Positions 49,717 through 62,219 are shown, counted from the first letter of the stretch. The stretch: DNA of 64,000 bases from an uncultured Gammaproteobacteria bacterium (GCA_943788005.1 CALSOP010000003.1:132690-196689), one strand, 5' to 3'. A program made the numbers and translations. Notes: generated from the sequence alone by a model not told the origin.

Positions 49717-50124
49717 TTAATCTGTTCCCAAGTCAGGTAGTTTGCGCGGCTTACGGTCTTCATCTAGAGCCACATAAATCAGTTCGGCTTGAGTTACTTT
49801 AACCGTTTGCTTATTTGACGGCTGTCGCTCGGCATACACCTCGACCTTGACTGTAATTGATGTGCGCCCAGTGTTAATTACTTCTGCATAACAACTAATC
49901 AAATCACCAATAAAGACCGGTTCATGGAATTCAATCGAATTAACTGCAACAGTCACTATTCTACCTTTAGCTCGCTCTAATGCAGGTACTGCTCCGGCGA
50001 TATCAATCTGAGACATAATCCAGCCTCCAAAGATACTGCCTCCCGCATTGGCATCCTTTGGCATAGCAACAATTTTTATTGCAGGCTGTTTGTCGGCGGG
50101 TAATATTGCGTTTGTATCTGTCAT
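49717..50124 (-). CDS. Acyl-CoA thioesterase (YciA-like hotdog)
   Basis: DANAGGSIFGGWIMSQIDIAGAVPALERAKGRIVTVAVNSIEFHEPVFIGDLI. Confidence 0.92.
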   Translation of the reverse strand: MTDTNAILPADKQPAIKIVAMPKDANAGGSIFGGWIMSQIDIAGAVPALERAKGRIVTVAVNSIEFHEPVFIGDLISCYAEVINTGRTSITVKVEVYAERQPSNKQTVKVTQAELIYVALDEDRKPRKLPDLGTD

Positions 50125-50193
50125 AATGTTTTACTTATCCAGAATTAATAATTTATCTATGCTGCTACCATTTTCAGTAACGTAGGCTTATAT

Positions 50194-51591
50194 CTAATGC
50201 CGTAGTCTGGGGTCAAACGCATCACGTACCGCATCAGAAAATAGATTGGCGGCAAGTACCAGAACAAACATAAACACAAAAGCTGCTGCAAGTGACCACC
50301 AGACTATAGGCTCACGCGCCATCTCCAATCTCGCGCCATTGATCATATTACCCCAACTGTTCATGCTCGGATCAACACCAATATTAATGTATGACAAGAC
50401 AGCTTCGGCTAATACCAAACCACTAAAGTCGATCACAATAGAAATCATAACAATATGCATCACGTTGGGTAATAGATGTCGCAACATGATGCTTAGATTA
50501 CTAACGCCAAAGGCCTGTGCCGCTTGTACATAATCTATCTCACGTAGTTTTAGGGTCTCGGCTCTTAATAGTCGACATAAGCCGGTCCAACTCGTAATAC
50601 CCAAAATAATACAAAGAAAAAGAAGCCTTAGATCTGCTCTTTCTTCAATGCTATTAAAATCATCGGCATGATTACCGATATAAACTTGTAATAATAAGAT
50701 TGAGGCTGCAATAAGTAATACACCGGGTATAGAGTTTAAAGTTGTATAAAGATATTGAATAACATCATCTATCCAACCGCGGAAGTATCCCGCCATCAAA
50801 CCCATCATGATGGCAAACGGCAACATTACGAGTGTTGTCAAGGTGCCGATAACAAGCCCGGTGCGTATGCTCTTTATTGCTTGATAGAGCACATCTTGTC
50901 CCACCTTATCTGTGCCGAACACATGGTAGTACTGAGATAGGTTATAGACACAACTGCCGACGATAATTATAAGGCTCACGGTAATTATCATGGCAGTCCA
51001 GGCAACATAGTAATCATTCTTAAATAATTTATGTAAAGCCTGCTTGAATGAAACCTTATGCGCCCTACTTAAAAGAATAATAATCAAACTTGATAAAAAC
51101 AAGCTGATTACTAAGCCACAAAGCAGGCCAACAAAAAGTCGTTTAACGATATCTGGTACACGCTCTGTTACTGGAGCATCAAGATGTGCTCCGCCGTATT
51201 TTAATCGAGGATAATCTCTGATTTGTTTTCCATCTGGCAGGTCGATCATTTCCTTAGAGAAAGCATAACTTGCCAATGGCGCGGAATAGGTGCGTTCTGT
51301 ATTTTCATGCAGGTCTTCAAGTACAAGATCCAATAGACTTAATACTTCGGTTGAATACACCGTGTCATTTATTTTTGTTGCTTCCAGCTTTGGATGAAAG
51401 TGCACTGAATCTAATAAACCAACAACGACATAAACAGCAAGAATAATTGCCGCAGACATCGCTAGTGGACGACAGGCAACATTATGCCAGGGGGCGCGTA
51501 GATGCTCATGTCGTCGTGCATAAAGCACATAAGCAACAACCATTAGCACGAGCAGGAATATAAAAGCGTCAGTAATAAAAATAACAGGCAT
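50194..51591 (-). CDS. Peptide ABC transporter permease (YejE/DppC-like)
   Basis: C-terminal permease domain with EAA loop (VQAAQAFGVSNLSIMLRHLLPN), long N-terminal extension. Confidence 0.9.
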   Translation of the reverse strand: MPVIFITDAFIFLLVLMVVAYVLYARRHEHLRAPWHNVACRPLAMSAAIILAVYVVVGLLDSVHFHPKLEATKINDTVYSTEVLSLLDLVLEDLHENTERTYSAPLASYAFSKEMIDLPDGKQIRDYPRLKYGGAHLDAPVTERVPDIVKRLFVGLLCGLVISLFLSSLIIILLSRAHKVSFKQALHKLFKNDYYVAWTAMIITVSLIIIVGSCVYNLSQYYHVFGTDKVGQDVLYQAIKSIRTGLVIGTLTTLVMLPFAIMMGLMAGYFRGWIDDVIQYLYTTLNSIPGVLLIAASILLLQVYIGNHADDFNSIEERADLRLLFLCIILGITSWTGLCRLLRAETLKLREIDYVQAAQAFGVSNLSIMLRHLLPNVMHIVMISIVIDFSGLVLAEAVLSYINIGVDPSMNSWGNMINGARLEMAREPIVWWSLAAAFVFMFVLVLAANLFSDAVRDAFDPRLRH

Positions 51592-51593
51592 AT

Positions 51594-52572
51594 TTAATTC
51601 AACCTGACTCTGGGATCGACTAGGGTATAGGAAATGTCCGTCAGGATTAAGCCCATGATGTATAACACGGAGCCAAGAAACACCATCGAACGCACTATGG
51701 CAAAGTCCTGTCGGTTAATTGCATCAATGGTATAGCTTCCTAGTCCCGGTATTGCAAAGAATGATTCGACAATCAAACTGCCTATAAATAAACTAGGTAA
51801 TATAACCACGGCACCGGTCAGAATCGGTATCAATCCATTCATGAGAACATGTTGATATAATACCCGGACTTCGGACAAACCTTTAGCCTTTGCTGTTCGA
51901 ACATAATCCTTCCCCATCTCTTCGAGAAAAATAGTTCTATACCAGCGCGTACTAGCACCAATGCCGCCAATTAGCCCAACAAGTATGGGTAAAATTGTAA
52001 ACTTAATCGCATTAAACCCGGTGTCATAGCCGGAAATAGGAACCAAGTGAAAAAATTTACCGATGAGATATTGTCCACCAATAATATAAAACAAACCCGA
52101 GATCGACATCATAACTACGCAGAGTATGACCCCGGAGACGTCGACATAACTGCCTCGAAAAAAATGCGAGTGTGAGACCAAATGAGATATAAGCTAATAA
52201 ACCTAATATTAGGCTAGGCACTGTAATCGCAAGGCTTGGCCACATACGTTGGCTAATATCATGACCTATATCTCGGCCACTATCAGAACGGCCAAAATCA
52301 AATACGAATAACTTGACTGAATTTTGAAAGAAAATAGTATCCGTTATCTTTTCAACTGACTCGGCATTTGTGTTCCATAAAATAGGTTTGTCATAGCCCC
52401 TGTCTTCTTTCCACTTTGTGATTGCCGCTTCGCTAACTCGCTTCATTCCCAATTGCATACGCGCCATGTCATCAGGGGTATTCACAACAAAAAATAAAAC
52501 AAACGTAATAATATTCACACCGACCAATATCGGAAAGGCATAGGCAATGCGTCGCAAAATATAACTAATCAT
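51594..52572 (-). pseudogene. Peptide ABC transporter permease (YejB/DppB-like) with frameshift at a 7-T run
   Basis: ORF 52572-52057 ([24 protein letters not shown]...LTLAFF) continues in another frame as ...FFRGSYVDVSGVILCVVMMSISGLFYI... to 51594; junction at A7 52157-52163 on the + strand. Confidence 0.85.
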
Positions 52573-54767
52573 AAGATAGCTTCTCGCTCTTTACGCCGAT
52601 AAGAAATGATTGCAGGCAATAACAAAATGATTGCGAGGATTGCTATCAGGGCAATTGGCCACCAAATCGGTTGATTCCATGCTGAGCGACTATCTGTACG
52701 CAATCTTGGTTCAATTCGTTTATATTTAAGTGTGTTGTTAGCCATCAAGTTAGGCTTTGCATTCTTATACCATTGGTGATGCAGTGAAAAACCAACAGGA
52801 TGAAACCCCCATAACCAGGGCGCATCTCGTCTGACAATTTCAATCATCTTATTAATAACATCCTGCCGTTCAGTATTATTAGACATGCTTTTCATCTGGT
52901 TAAATAATTTATCAAACTCAACGTTCTTATAATTTGCTGCATTTTCACCATTATGATCAATCTTTGCATTTTGCCCATAGAGCAAAAAGAAGAAGTTTTC
53001 CGGATCCGGATAATCTGCGTTCCAGCCCCATTGAAAAATTTGTGCAGTTCCTTTTCTCATCTTCTCCTGAAAGCGGTTGTAATCCGTTGCGCGAATGACA
53101 AGATTAATGCCCAACTTTGCAAATTGTTTACGCATCCAATCAAAACTAGCCTTACTCCCCGGCCCTGCTGCTGGAGAATCCAGGTTTAATACTAGTTGTT
53201 TACCACTTATTTTATCGCGGCCATCTGGATAACCTGCTTGCGCCAATAATTCTTTTGCATGTTCAATCGAATGTCGAACAGGCTTGTCTCCCTGCCATTT
53301 ATAGACATAGGGGTTAACCCCCTCCTCGCCTTCAACATTACCGAATATACCTGGGGGAATGGGTCCTTGTGCAGGTTGGCCTCTACCGTTGGCAAAAATA
53401 GAAATATATTCTTCATAATCTACTGCGATTGAGATAGCGCGTCTGAGTAATCGAGCACGCTCACTATCACCGCCGATGACATCATCTACCATATTGAAGC
53501 CCATATAATAAGTCGATGTGGTTACTGCCGTTGATAATTGCACGCCTTTCTCACGCATTTCATTCGTCAGTTCTGCATCGCCTTGTATACTAAACTGCAC
53601 AGCTTGATCAAAACTGTCGGAGACAATGCCTGAAGTATCATAATAACCTTGAAGAAATTTATTCCAGGCGGGAATTGATTCTTTTTCCAGACTATATATT
53701 GCCTTATCAATAAACGGCATTTTTTTACCCGCATCATCAAGCAATCCTGATTCCTGATCCCCGCTTTCACCTACTGATGGAAAAGCCTCACCGCGAAAAT
53801 TCGGATTACGTTCAAGCACCATGCGCAGATTAGGATTGTTTTCAGACAACATGAACGGGCCTGTGCCAACAGGATACCAATCCAGCGTTATATTTTTTTC
53901 TGTCATACCTTCCTGAGAATAAAAATAATCCGCTTCCCATGGCATAGGTGCAAAGAAAGACATTGATAACCAATAAAGAAACTGCGGATACTTTTGGCTA
54001 AGCGTTATTTCAAAAGTTGTATCATCTATAACTCTTGCGCCTGGCAACTCAACACTATTCAGATCGATATAATTTGAACCAGACTTATCTTTTTCAAGCT
54101 TTGAAAGTTCTTCGCCGAATTCGTTTAGTCCCAAAATATATTTCGCCATTAAGCCAGCGATTGGTGAATGTACACTTGGATGCACCATTCGTTTAATTTG
54201 GTAGACATAATCCTTAGCCAATAACTTTCGTGTCCCGACCGTATCGAAATCTGATATTGAATGAATATTGTTTAGTTTTTTTTCATTCAGATCATGATAT
54301 AGATATTTACCACTCGCATTTTTTGCAAATGCTGGATGCGGTTGATATAAAATGTCGGGCTTGATTGATATCTTATATTTAACCCTGTCTATATTTTCCG
54401 GGTTCGCATCTTCTTCTAAAACCTCTCCATTTTTATCAAAATACTCCGCCTTTGGTAAGCCCGTTGCTGTAAGTGGAATTAATTCATAGGGTCGTTTAAA
54501 AAAATGATACTGTAATGGCGGCTCATAGATTTGCCCCAGAAAGACATATTCATTCGAACTATAAGAACTGACAGGATCTAGATGTTTAGGTCGCTCGGAA
54601 AATGAATCATAGTAGATGTTTTTTGCCGAATCCTGATTTGGATAGGGGTTATTCCAAGGGGAATTGTCACATCCCGTGCAAAGTAACAGCAAACAAAGTA
54701 ACAGTTTTGATATCAGGCTGTAAACTGAGATGCTTCGATTTATTATTTTTAGATATTTTGTCATCAC
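52569..54767 (-). CDS. Peptide ABC transporter substrate-binding lipoprotein with C-terminal TM
   Basis: SBP_bac_5-type sequence, lipobox-like LCTGC, C-terminal [26 protein letters not shown]. Confidence 0.9.
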   Translation of the reverse strand: MMTKYLKIINRSISVYSLISKLLLCLLLLCTGCDNSPWNNPYPNQDSAKNIYYDSFSERPKHLDPVSSYSSNEYVFLGQIYEPPLQYHFFKRPYELIPLTATGLPKAEYFDKNGEVLEEDANPENIDRVKYKISIKPDILYQPHPAFAKNASGKYLYHDLNEKKLNNIHSISDFDTVGTRKLLAKDYVYQIKRMVHPSVHSPIAGLMAKYILGLNEFGEELSKLEKDKSGSNYIDLNSVELPGARVIDDTTFEITLSQKYPQFLYWLSMSFFAPMPWEADYFYSQEGMTEKNITLDWYPVGTGPFMLSENNPNLRMVLERNPNFRGEAFPSVGESGDQESGLLDDAGKKMPFIDKAIYSLEKESIPAWNKFLQGYYDTSGIVSDSFDQAVQFSIQGDAELTNEMREKGVQLSTAVTTSTYYMGFNMVDDVIGGDSERARLLRRAISIAVDYEEYISIFANGRGQPAQGPIPPGIFGNVEGEEGVNPYVYKWQGDKPVRHSIEHAKELLAQAGYPDGRDKISGKQLVLNLDSPAAGPGSKASFDWMRKQFAKLGINLVIRATDYNRFQEKMRKGTAQIFQWGWNADYPDPENFFFLLYGQNAKIDHNGENAANYKNVEFDKLFNQMKSMSNNTERQDVINKMIEIVRRDAPWLWGFHPVGFSLHHQWYKNAKPNLMANNTLKYKRIEPRLRTDSRSAWNQPIWWPIALIAILAIILLLPAIISYRRKEREAIL

Positions 54768-54857
54768 TGGTGCATTATAAACGTGAGCGTTTTTCTGTAC
54801 ACTTTGATATTAAATGAAGCAAAAGATTCAAATAACAATTTTCAAAAGGATAAACAG

Positions 54858-55634
54858 ATGGGACTACTCGATAATAAACGCGCTCTAATCGTTGGTGTTG
54901 CCAGCGATCGATCTATTGCCTGGGGAATTGCTCAAGCTATGCACCGTGAAGGCGCTGAACTGGCATTTACCTATCAAAATGAAAAATTACGTGGCAGAGT
55001 CGAAAAATATGCTGCTGAGGTCAATTCCGAAATTACCGTGCCCTGTGATGTGGGTGATGATAAACAAATAGCAGCGGTTTTTGAGCATTTGGATGATTAT
55101 TGGGATGGGCTCGATATTTTGATTCATTCCGTAGCCTATGCACCAAAAGAACAGTTGGATGGCGAATATCTGGAAAACGTCACCCGTGAAGGTTTCTTGA
55201 TGGCCCACGAAATTAGCTCTTACAGTTTTTCAGCGCTTGGCGATGCCGCCAGAGAGATGATGAAAGGCAGGAATGGCGCCATGTTAACCCTCAGCTATAT
55301 CGGTGCCGTAAGAGCTATGCCAAACTACAATGTCATGGGCCTTGCAAAGGCCAGCCTTGAGGCAAATGTCCGTTATATGGCTTCGAGCCTGGGTCCGGAA
55401 GGAATACGGGTAAATGCTATCTCAGCAGGCCCTATTCGCACATTAGCCTCATCTGGTATCAAGGGTATGCGCGACTTTCTCAATCATGTCGAAAAAGTAT
55501 CTCCCTTAAGACGTAACGTGAATATCGATGAAGTCGGAAATGTCGCCGCATTCCTATGTTCCGAATATGCCTCTGCAATTACAGGAGAAATCACCTATGT
55601 AGATGGCGGATTTAATTCCATCGGTATGGGCTAA
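54858..55634 (+). CDS. fabI: Enoyl-ACP reductase
   Basis: [59 protein letters not shown]; start preferred at internal Met. Confidence 0.94.
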   Translation: MGLLDNKRALIVGVASDRSIAWGIAQAMHREGAELAFTYQNEKLRGRVEKYAAEVNSEITVPCDVGDDKQIAAVFEHLDDYWDGLDILIHSVAYAPKEQLDGEYLENVTREGFLMAHEISSYSFSALGDAAREMMKGRNGAMLTLSYIGAVRAMPNYNVMGLAKASLEANVRYMASSLGPEGIRVNAISAGPIRTLASSGIKGMRDFLNHVEKVSPLRRNVNIDEVGNVAAFLCSEYASAITGEITYVDGGFNSIGMG

Positions 55635-55643
55635 ACAGACGAG

Positions 55644-56858
55644 GTGTCTTTCAGCGAAAACAAGCTAATCATTGCAATACTGATTGGCGCTATCGCTGGA
55701 ATTATTTGTGGCTGGTTATTTGGACCAGCCATGGTCTCTGTGGCCTGGATAGGGGATCTATTTCTAGATACCTTAAAGATGATGATTATTCCTTTAATCA
55801 TCGCAGCCGTAATTAGTGGTGTCACCTCATTAGGAGATATACGTAAATTAGGTAAAGTGGGTGGTGCGACCCTTCTTTATTACGCAACCACAACTGCGTG
55901 CGCCGTTTTAATTGGTCTATTTGTTGTCAATCTCATCCAACCAGGCAATGGCATAGAACAGCTTAGTAACATCGTTCCCGAAGCAATTGCGGACAAGGCA
56001 GAAACCGGTTTTGTTGATATTATTAAGTCTCTAATTTCACCAAATATTATTTCTGCTGCAGCAAACACACAATTACTCCCCGTTATTGTATTCTGCCTCT
56101 TATTTGCAGCGGCATTAACGACGATAGGGGAAAAGAATGTCACCATAATACGATTTTTTGATGGTTTGAATGAAGTCATGATGAAATTAGTAATCTGGGT
56201 TATGGCATTTGCCCCGATTGGTATCTTTGCACTTATCGCAGGACAAATTGGTAAGGCTGGTGGTGGGGTGGCTATAAAAAATGAATTGCTGGCAGTCGGT
56301 AGCTACTGTTTTACCGTTATCCTCGGACTGACATTGCACTTTATCTTATTGTTTATCATCTTGATAATATTTAGCAAACGAGGCAAAGAATATTTACTAA
56401 AATTATTACGCGCCTTATTCACTGCTTTTGGCACTGCTAGTTCATCAGCCACATTGCCACTGACAATGGAATGTGCCATTGAAGCCGGTGTTGATAAGCG
56501 TTCGGTAAAGTTTGTACTCCCGATTGGTGCGACAATAAATATGGATGGTACCGCGCTCTACGAATCAGTGGCAGTCATGTATATTGCTCAAGCCTATAAT
56601 ATGCCAATGGGCTTGGGTGATCAGGCCATTATATTTATAACAGCAACATTGGCTGCTATAGGCGCCGCAGGTATTCCTCAGGCAGGATTAGTGACGATGT
56701 TAATCGTGCTCAATGCTGTGAACTTGCCGGTTGAAGGCATCGGGATGATACTTGCCGTTGATTGGTTTCTAGATCGTTTCAGAACAACGGTTAACGTCTG
56801 GGGTGATAGCGTGGGTGCAGCAGTAATAGAACCTTACCTGCCGAAGGAGAACTCATAA
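55644..56858 (+). CDS. Dicarboxylate/amino acid:cation (Na+/H+) symporter
   Basis: GTG start; AFGTASSSATLPLTMECA and PIGATINMDGTALYE signatures. Confidence 0.94.
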   Translation: MSFSENKLIIAILIGAIAGIICGWLFGPAMVSVAWIGDLFLDTLKMMIIPLIIAAVISGVTSLGDIRKLGKVGGATLLYYATTTACAVLIGLFVVNLIQPGNGIEQLSNIVPEAIADKAETGFVDIIKSLISPNIISAAANTQLLPVIVFCLLFAAALTTIGEKNVTIIRFFDGLNEVMMKLVIWVMAFAPIGIFALIAGQIGKAGGGVAIKNELLAVGSYCFTVILGLTLHFILLFIILIIFSKRGKEYLLKLLRALFTAFGTASSSATLPLTMECAIEAGVDKRSVKFVLPIGATINMDGTALYESVAVMYIAQAYNMPMGLGDQAIIFITATLAAIGAAGIPQAGLVTMLIVLNAVNLPVEGIGMILAVDWFLDRFRTTVNVWGDSVGAAVIEPYLPKENS

Positions 56859-56902
56859 AACGTACAAAAAAAAACCAGTATCAATTTTCTCACACAAATC
56901 TT

Positions 56903-58810
56903 TTAAATATTATCCTTGTATACTTTTACATCCGCATTATTTCTAGCGTTCTGTAAAAACTCTTGCCATTCGGCAGTTCCGCGGTTCCTTCTTAATTCTA
57001 AATCATACTTTTTACTAACTTCATCATCTTCAACAACTTCACCATCGTACGCTGCAGTCACTAATATAATGGCATAATCACCACTGCCGAGACGATTACT
57101 CAGAATAATTGGTTTGTCGGTAGCTGGCTTACCCGATTGGAATGCATAACGTAATACTGCTCTATTAACGTTGACATCATCACGAGTAACTTTTTCAACA
57201 GTTGTCCATTCTACTTCAGTATCGTTTGATAAAGACTCTGGTGCGATTCCATCTTTCAGTTGTTTAGTAATAGCCTCGTTTGCTTCTTTGATCTTTTCTG
57301 CAGCACGTTCCTGTCTGATACTAGAAATAACATCTTCTCTTACATCTGCGAGTGCTTTCGTTGTAGCTACTTTATGATCTATTACTCTTAAAACAACTAT
57401 ATGATTATCAGCTAATTCTATAGCTTCGCTATTTTGACCGTTACTAATTAACTCTGGGTCAAAACTAGTCGAAATGATTTTAGAATTACTAAGAACACCT
57501 TCTGGGGCACTATTTCTACTAAAATAATCACTTTCAATTACTTCCCGACCAACTGTTTCAGCAGCAATCTCAAGTGTATCTGAATGCTCATAAGTCAAAT
57601 TTGTTAACTGATCGGATAATTCAAAAAACTGTAGTTCAGCTTCTGATTTTTTATAATCCACTTCGACCTGCTCAGCAACAGTTTCATATACATTCTTGGG
57701 CCCGCCTCTAACTTCACCCACTTTAACAATATTGAAACCACTTTTGGTTTCAATAGGCTCACTAATAGCACCTTCATCAGAACCAAAAAGAAATGCATCA
57801 AGCTCTTTATCCAACACCCCTTTTGCCATGAAAGCATGCTCACTAAATTCTAATGACCCTTTGCCCTCTTCAGTAAATTTTTCTATGACTTCTTCAAAAT
57901 TTTTGCCATCTTTGACCAGTAACATTGCCGCATCAATAACTTCTTTAGCTTTTACTTTATCTTCCGCAGACGATTCTTCGTCTGCTTTAACAAATAATTT
58001 AGTTACTGATCGTTGTTCTACAACATCATATTTATCTTTATTATTATTGTAATAATTTCTCAGGCTTTCTTCATCAGAGGTAATAGACTTGGCTAATTCA
58101 TTAACATCCAGTTCAAGGTATTCTATTTTAACTTTTTCAGGTTCTACGAAGCGTTGTGGGTTTGCTTTATAAAAGGCTTTTATTTCTGAATCATCAACTT
58201 CATCTTCATCGATGAATGATGATAGATTGAGGATGCCGTATGTTAAATCACGTGTTTGTGACTTTAACCTTACAACATCATTTAGCTCAGTTTCTAATAC
58301 AAAAAGGCTTTCAGACAGTCCTGCTTGCAACTGCTCAGATAACAAGTCCATCCGCAATTGTGCTTCAAAATAAGCAGGTTCCATACCCATATTGATGATG
58401 CTTCGTTCGTATTTGTCACGATCAAAACCTTCATCATCTTTAAAATATTCCAACTCTTTAATAGTTTCGACTACCTTGTCATTTGTTACACGTAGTCCAT
58501 TATCTTTTATAAGTTGATTGACTACTTCAGTTTCAATCAGTCTTTTTAATGTTTCTTCTTTAACAAATGCTTCTTCTTCTAAGGTTAGCGCATCATCCTG
58601 CAGCATAGATTGCATTTGCTTTCTGAGGGTATAGAAAGATTGCTGGAATGATTTGAGATTAATGTCGGAGCCATTAACAGTTGCGACATTAACATCACCA
58701 CCCTGTCCAAAATAAGAGCTAACGCCCCAAAAAGCAAAGGAAAGTACCAACGCGCCAACAATGATACCGGCTATCCAACCTGATGCTTTATCTCTTATTA
58801 TTCCTAACAT
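56903..58810 (-). CDS. ppiD: Periplasmic folding chaperone/peptidyl-prolyl isomerase PpiD
   Basis: N-terminal TM anchor MLGIIRDKASGWIAGIIVGALVLSFAFWGVSSYF, SurA_N-like and parvulin-like regions; next to hupB-lon. Confidence 0.9.
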   Translation of the reverse strand: MLGIIRDKASGWIAGIIVGALVLSFAFWGVSSYFGQGGDVNVATVNGSDINLKSFQQSFYTLRKQMQSMLQDDALTLEEEAFVKEETLKRLIETEVVNQLIKDNGLRVTNDKVVETIKELEYFKDDEGFDRDKYERSIINMGMEPAYFEAQLRMDLLSEQLQAGLSESLFVLETELNDVVRLKSQTRDLTYGILNLSSFIDEDEVDDSEIKAFYKANPQRFVEPEKVKIEYLELDVNELAKSITSDEESLRNYYNNNKDKYDVVEQRSVTKLFVKADEESSAEDKVKAKEVIDAAMLLVKDGKNFEEVIEKFTEEGKGSLEFSEHAFMAKGVLDKELDAFLFGSDEGAISEPIETKSGFNIVKVGEVRGGPKNVYETVAEQVEVDYKKSEAELQFFELSDQLTNLTYEHSDTLEIAAETVGREVIESDYFSRNSAPEGVLSNSKIISTSFDPELISNGQNSEAIELADNHIVVLRVIDHKVATTKALADVREDVISSIRQERAAEKIKEANEAITKQLKDGIAPESLSNDTEVEWTTVEKVTRDDVNVNRAVLRYAFQSGKPATDKPIILSNRLGSGDYAIILVTAAYDGEVVEDDEVSKKYDLELRRNRGTAEWQEFLQNARNNADVKVYKDNI

Positions 58811-58891
58811 GATGATTTACTCGACTTTTCTTTTTCTGAAATTAAATACGGGCGTATCATTTTACAAGATACGCCCGCAAATATTTAATGT

Positions 58892-58968
58892 TGGCGGAGT
58901 GGACGGGACTCGAACCCGCGACCCCCGGCGTGACAGGCCGGTATTCTAACCAACTGAACTACCACTCC
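58892..58968 (-). tRNA. tRNA-Asp (GTC)
   Basis: rc GGAGTGGTAGTTCAGTTGGTTAGAATACCGGCCTGTCACGCCGGGGGTCGCGGGTTCGAGTCCCGTCCACTCCGCCA. Confidence 0.97.
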
Positions 58969-59129
58969 AATATATTCCACTTGTATTTCAACAAGTCAAA
59001 ACCAATTTACCGGAAGAAAATTATATTTGAATTTTCCGACAAACTTGAAGTGTGATTATAAAACAGAGAAGTTTTAACTCTTTGCATTATTTTTCCTTTC
59101 ACCAGAACTACCACTTCAGGTAAGAAATC

Positions 59130-59205
59130 TGGTGGGTGCTGAGGGGTTCGAACCCCCGACCTACGCCTTGTAAGGGCGTCGCTCTCCCAACTGAGCTAAG
59201 CACCC
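59130..59205 (-). tRNA. tRNA-Val (TAC)
   Basis: rc GGGTGCTTAGCTCAGTTGGGAGAGCGACGCCCTTACAAGGCGTAGGTCGGGGGTTCGAACCCCTCAGCACCCACCA. Confidence 0.97.
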
Positions 59206-59218
59206 CAATTAAAGCGCG

Positions 59219-59491
59219 CTAGTTTATGGCATCCTTAAGAGCTTTTCCAGCCTTAAAACCAGGAACTTTAGAAGCTTTGATTTTGATGGCTTCACCCGTT
59301 CTAGGGTTACGACCTGTACGAGCAGCTCGTTTGCGGACTGAGAATGTACCGAATCCGACTAGTGTTACAGTGTCTCCCTTTTTGAGAGCTTTGGTTACCG
59401 CTTCAATTGCAGCATCTAATGCTCTACCGGCAGCTGCTTTTGATAGATCAGCAGAATCTGCAACAGCGTCGATAAGTTCAGCTTTATTCAT
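59219..59491 (-). CDS. hupB: DNA-binding protein HU-beta
   Basis: [69 protein letters not shown]. Confidence 0.97.
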   Translation of the reverse strand: MNKAELIDAVADSADLSKAAAGRALDAAIEAVTKALKKGDTVTLVGFGTFSVRKRAARTGRNPRTGEAIKIKASKVPGFKAGKALKDAIN

Positions 59492-59664
59492 AGTGATAAT
59501 TCCCCTTGTTTATAATATACCTCAAGAACAGTTGATATGAATCTGTCGAGGTTGATTTGATTTGTTTGGCCCACGTATTTCTTAGCGGTGAATTTATACC
59601 AAGTGCTGAAATACCCGTCAAGCAATGCTTTCCCAATATTTGAAATAATTGTCAGGGATATTTA

Positions 59665-62073
59665 TTAATGCGGTCTTATTAGATCGTTTTTATCATTTCC
59701 CTTTACTTCATCTTTCTTAACTATGTCAGACTTCGATTCTAATTTAGCGAGCGGTTTCGGCATATGTTCCAATGCGACTTCAAGCACTTCATCAATCCAC
59801 CGAACCGGACGAACATCAATATTCTGTTGAATATTCTTAGGTATTTCAGCTAATTCCCGCTCGTTTTCATACGGTATCAATACTGTGTCTATACCGCCAC
59901 GTAAAGCTGCAAGTAGTTTTTCTTTTAATCCACCAATAGGCAATACTTCTCCACGAAGTGTAATTTCGCCTGTCATAGCCACATTGGATTTAACCGGGAT
60001 TCCACATAATGCAGAGACCATTGCTGTACACATACCTACACCAGCACTCGGTCCATCTTTAGGTGTCGCACCTTCAGGTACATGTATATGAAAATCATGA
60101 TCTTTATAAAACTCAGACTCAATGCCTAATACTTCACTGCGACTTCGCACTACAGTCATGGCGGCCTCAATCGACTCCTGCATAACTTCGCCTAATTTAC
60201 CTGTACGCGTTATTTTTCCTTTGCCATCGACTACTGCAGCTTCGATTGTCAAAAGTTCGCCACCAACTTCAGTCCAAGCCAAACCTGTGACCTGTCCAAT
60301 CCGGTTTTCTTCTTCTGCTTTTCCATACCTGAATCGCTTAACGCCCAGTAAAGCCTCTAGTTTTTTCGGAGTGATAATAATATTTTTTTCAGTTGGTTTA
60401 AGCAGTATCTGCTTAACAATTTTCCGGCATATATTTGCGATCTCGCGATCAAGATTACGCACTCCAGCTTCACGTGTGTAGTAACGGATAATATCTCTTA
60501 CGACACTATCTCTTATTGATACTTCCCCATCTTTCAAACCGTTTCGCTCAAGCTGTTTAGGTATCAGATAAGTCTTGGCGATATTTACTTTTTCGTCTTC
60601 GGTATAACCGGATAATCGAATCACTTCCATTCGATCCAGTAATGGAGCCGGGATATTTAAACTATTTGCTGTAGTAACAAACATTACCTCCGACAAGTCA
60701 TAGTCGACTTCAAGATAATGATCATTGAATGTATTATTTTGCTCTGGATCGAGCACTTCAAGTAATGCCGAGGCTGGATCACCACGGAAATCCATGGCCA
60801 TTTTGTCTATTTCATCCAATAAGAAAAGCGGGTTCTTCTTACCCACTTTTGACATTCCTTGAACAATTTTTCCTGGCATGGAACCAATATAGGTTCGACG
60901 ATGCCCGCGTATCTCTGCTTCATCACGTACACCACCGAGTGACATACGAACAAATTTACGATTAGTTGCTCTGGCAATGGAACGGCCTAATGAGGTCTTA
61001 CCTACACCGGGAGGACCGACAAGACATAAAATAGGACCTTTCATCTTTTTAACACGAAGTTGTACAGCGAGATATTCGAGAATGCGCTCTTTTACTTTCT
61101 CAAGCCCATAATGATCTTCTTCCAGAATAGCTTCTGCTTTAACAATGTCTTGAGAAACTTTACTGCGCTTTTTCCAAGGCACTCCGACTAACCAATCAAC
61201 ATAATTGCGAACAACCGTTGCCTCGGCAGACATCGGTGACATCATTCTCAATTTGTTTAATTCTGCTTCTGCCTTTTCTTTGGCATCTTTATGCATACCT
61301 GCTTTTTCAATCTTTCCAGCAAGCTCTTCAATTTCGTTAGGCACATCTTCCATCTCGCCTAACTCTTTCTGAATCGCTTTCATCTGTTCATTCAGATAAT
61401 ACTCGCGTTGACTTTTTTCCATTTGCGATTTAACGCGGCCACGAATTCGTTTTTCAACTTGCAGCAAATCTATCTCAGCATCCATCAAATGAATAAGATG
61501 TTCCAAGCGATCTTTAATGTCGATAATTTCCAATACTTGTTGTTTTTCTTCAAGTTTTATCGACATATGAGCCGCAATAGTGTCTGCAAGACGGCTTGCA
61601 TCATCAATACTCGCTAAAGATGAAATTATTTCAGGCGGGACTTTTTTATTCAGCTTCACGTACTGCTCGAATTGATTCATTGCCGAACGTGCATGAACAT
61701 CCATTTCTTGTTCATCTATAACCTTCGGCTCAAGCAGCTCGACATCAGCAACGAACATACCATCATGTTCACTGTATTTTTTTATGCCTGCTCTTGCCGT
61801 ACCTTCAACAAGGACCTTGATAGTGCCATCGGGTAATTTGAGTAATTGTAGAATATTGGCCATGGTGCCAACGTCATAGGTTTCATCCTGACCAGGGTCA
61901 TCATCCGCAGCACTTTTCTGAGCAACAAGTATAATTTGTTTGTTGCCTTCCATTGCTTTATCAAGTGCTTTAATCGATTTTTCACGACCAACGAACAATG
62001 GGATGACCATATGAGGATAGACCACTACATCACGTAGCGGTAATACTGGTAGTGATTCTGTTTCTTGCGTCAT
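59665..62073 (-). CDS. lon: ATP-dependent Lon protease
   Basis: 802 aa; [15 protein letters not shown], protease motif [19 protein letters not shown]. Confidence 0.98.
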   Translation of the reverse strand: MTQETESLPVLPLRDVVVYPHMVIPLFVGREKSIKALDKAMEGNKQIILVAQKSAADDDPGQDETYDVGTMANILQLLKLPDGTIKVLVEGTARAGIKKYSEHDGMFVADVELLEPKVIDEQEMDVHARSAMNQFEQYVKLNKKVPPEIISSLASIDDASRLADTIAAHMSIKLEEKQQVLEIIDIKDRLEHLIHLMDAEIDLLQVEKRIRGRVKSQMEKSQREYYLNEQMKAIQKELGEMEDVPNEIEELAGKIEKAGMHKDAKEKAEAELNKLRMMSPMSAEATVVRNYVDWLVGVPWKKRSKVSQDIVKAEAILEEDHYGLEKVKERILEYLAVQLRVKKMKGPILCLVGPPGVGKTSLGRSIARATNRKFVRMSLGGVRDEAEIRGHRRTYIGSMPGKIVQGMSKVGKKNPLFLLDEIDKMAMDFRGDPASALLEVLDPEQNNTFNDHYLEVDYDLSEVMFVTTANSLNIPAPLLDRMEVIRLSGYTEDEKVNIAKTYLIPKQLERNGLKDGEVSIRDSVVRDIIRYYTREAGVRNLDREIANICRKIVKQILLKPTEKNIIITPKKLEALLGVKRFRYGKAEEENRIGQVTGLAWTEVGGELLTIEAAVVDGKGKITRTGKLGEVMQESIEAAMTVVRSRSEVLGIESEFYKDHDFHIHVPEGATPKDGPSAGVGMCTAMVSALCGIPVKSNVAMTGEITLRGEVLPIGGLKEKLLAALRGGIDTVLIPYENERELAEIPKNIQQNIDVRPVRWIDEVLEVALEHMPKPLAKLESKSDIVKKDEVKGNDKNDLIRPH

Positions 62074-62219
62074 GGGAAACCTTTAATTTATTTAATACTT
62101 TAAGAGTTTAGTTTAGCGTCATTTGAATATTGTGACTCAGCAATCTCTTTTCAATAGGCTCATGTGGTAATAATGATCTATCAACGCATTAAGGCAGGAA
62201 GAAGCTAATAGTCAGCCTC

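Noticed and set aside
58892-59205. tRNA pair as a genomic-island attachment site
   Set aside because: No integrase or duplicated tRNA 3' end seen; flanks are conserved ppiD and hupB-lon-clpX-clpP.
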